Positions 52,581 through 53,727 of a stretch of DNA of 53,727 nucleotides are shown one piece after another (position 1 is the first letter of the stretch; each line of letters starts with the position of its first letter). This DNA comes from Sphingobacterium sp. UBA1575 (lineage in GTDB: Bacteria; Bacteroidota; Bacteroidia; Sphingobacteriales; Sphingobacteriaceae). Made by a program: the position numbers and the translations under genes. Below the pieces are notes generated by a model. That model was not told where the DNA came from. It searched no databases and saw nothing but the letters and a program-made list of their open reading frames with translations. Location of the stretch: assembly GCA_002322865.1 (NCBI GenBank), contig DCOH01000033.1, positions 172,692 through 226,418 of the forward strand, written 5' to 3'.

Positions 52581-53727
52581 AAGGAAAACATTTAGTCTTA
52601 ATAATTCTAATATTTTGCTTGTATACAAATTACCTATTTGCACAGATTCCGATTTCAGGTAAAGTGGTTCAGCAAGATGGTTCGGCAATCCCTGCAGTGA
52701 GTATTTTCAGTCAGTTAAATCAGAAAAGCTACCAGACAGATGATGAAGGGAATTTCTCGATGCTTTTAAAAGCAAAGGACAAACTTATCTTTACCCATCA
52801 AAATTATGATACGGTATATGCCGAACCAGGTGACAATCAGAAATACCTGACGATCATCATGAATCGAAGAACCATAGGAATCGAAGAACTCCATATTATT
52901 GAAACGGGATACCAGAAAATTTCTAGAGAGCGGTCCACGGGCAGTTTCGAACAGATGGGACGAAAAGAAATTACACAACGCCCTAGCAGCAATATCTTTC
53001 AGAACATGGAAGGATACTTGCCGGGGGTAATGTTCGATAAACGAAGCGGAGGCAATAAATTTCATGTCCGTGGAATCAATTCATTGACAGAAGGAATGAT
53101 TGCCCCTTTATTGATCGTGGACAACTTTCCCTATGCCGGGGACATCGATGCAATCAATCCGCAGGATATAGAATCTGTTTCAGTCCTAAAGGATGCAGCC
53201 GCCGCTTCGATCTGGGGTTCAAGGGCAGGTAATGGCGTAATCGTTGTGACCACTAGGAAATCGAAACAGGGAAAGGTAAGGGTAGAGGGTGGCCTTAACT
53301 ACGTCACGATTGGAAAACCACGACTGCTCGATATGCCGGCATTGGATTCCGAGGCATTCATGGAAATCGAAAGGGAATTATTCGATCAGGGCATCTACGA
53401 TGCGACGCTGAATGAAACCTCCGTGAGCAGGACCATGCTAAGCCCCTATGTAGAAATGCTCGACAAACTGAGAAAAGGTGAGGTATCTGAAGCGGAATCC
53501 ACAGAAATGACCAAAGAATTTCAGAGCAGGGATTATCGAAGGGATCTTTTGGACCATTACTATCGCCCTACCTTCATGCAGAAATACAATGTGTCCGCAA
53601 CAGGCGGTACCCAAGATTTTCACAACCGTATATCCCTGACCTATGACCGTGATCAGCAGGGGACAGTGACCAATAAATATGCACGTGAGAGTCTTGTTTG
53701 GTCAGGACTTTATAAACCAGGGAAATC
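52577..53727 (+). CDS. SusC/RagA-family TonB-dependent transporter, N-terminal part
   Basis: The frame is open from ATG 52577 to the window end (383 codons). It has a signal peptide (LVLIILIFCLYTNYLFAQ), a carboxypeptidase-regulatory-like domain (ISGKVVQQDGSAIPAVSIFSQ to YLTIIMN), and a plug with HIIETGYQKISRERSTGSF, NMEGYLPGVMFDKRSGG and KFHVRGINSLT. The SusC box ESVSVLKDAAAASIWGSRAGNGVIVVTTRKS precedes the first barrel strands. No STN domain is present, so control must come from elsewhere, probably the XRE regulator and structured leader upstream. SusD would be expected just beyond the window. Confidence 0.94.
   Translation, partial: MKGKHLVLIILIFCLYTNYLFAQIPISGKVVQQDGSAIPAVSIFSQLNQKSYQTDDEGNFSMLLKAKDKLIFTHQNYDTVYAEPGDNQKYLTIIMNRRTIGIEELHIIETGYQKISRERSTGSFEQMGRKEITQRPSSNIFQNMEGYLPGVMFDKRSGGNKFHVRGINSLTEGMIAPLLIVDNFPYAGDIDAINPQDIESVSVLKDAAAASIWGSRAGNGVIVVTTRKSKQGKVRVEGGLNYVTIGKPRLLDMPALDSEAFMEIERELFDQGIYDATLNETSVSRTMLSPYVEMLDKLRKGEVSEAESTEMTKEFQSRDYRRDLLDHYYRPTFMQKYNVSATGGTQDFHNRISLTYDRDQQGTVTNKYARESLVWSGLYKPGK

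Noticed and set aside
1..53727. CRISPR arrays, rRNA, tRNA genes, insertion sequences
   Set aside because: No regularly spaced repeats, RNA gene signatures or transposase genes were found on either strand.

Overview
The window is a chromosomal segment from a member of the Bacteroidota, most likely a Sphingobacteriaceae relative such as Sphingobacterium or Pedobacter. The evidence is AT-rich DNA, four SusC/RagA-type TonB-dependent transporters, two SusD partners, two ECF sigma/FecR pairs, many type II lipoproteins, and promoter elements of the Bacteroidetes TAnnTTTG type. No rRNA, tRNA or CRISPR array was found.

Layout. 1-465: start of a SusC gene leaving the window, with a tandem LacI-type operator upstream. 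691-4663: small housekeeping or accessory genes (quinone oxidoreductase, VOC protein, DinB-like protein, DUF6266-like protein, methyltransferase). 4910-6034: a lipoprotein that resembles the core of thiol-activated (cholesterol-dependent) cytolysins but lacks the membrane-binding domain 4. 6187-15439 (+) and 16505-23468 (-): two convergent sigma/anti-sigma/SusC/SusD nutrient-uptake loci, separated by a secreted beta-rich protein and hairpin terminators. 23706-24394: a lipoprotein gene broken at a run of six T.

24683-37675: an accessory defence island. On the minus strand lie two tightly packed operons: a complete QatABCD anti-phage system, and a Lamassu/ABC-three-component system with two candidate effectors (metallo-beta-lactamase-fold hydrolase and trypsin-like protease), a small middle component and an SMC/Rad50-like ATPase. 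A decayed ORF and a large serine recombinase flank the island.

38003-48981: ion and osmotic homeostasis. The minus strand carries TrkH/KtrB, TrkA/KtrA, an AGCS Na+:amino-acid symporter and NhaA. The plus strand carries gpsA, a fused phosphatase-GT20 enzyme best read as glucosylglycerol-phosphate synthase/phosphatase, and an MscS channel. Together these could move K+ and Na+, make a compatible solute from glycerol-3-phosphate, and release solute on down-shock.

49641-53727: a DHFR-family reductase, an AraC regulator, then a small XRE regulator divergent from a TlpA-like thioredoxin and another SusC gene that runs off the end. Between regulator and TlpA lie about 450 bases with a palindromic operator-like site, a consensus -7 element and a series of nested hairpins. 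I read this as an undescribed structured RNA or 5' leader and consider it, with the D4-less cytolysin-like lipoprotein, the most novel item here.
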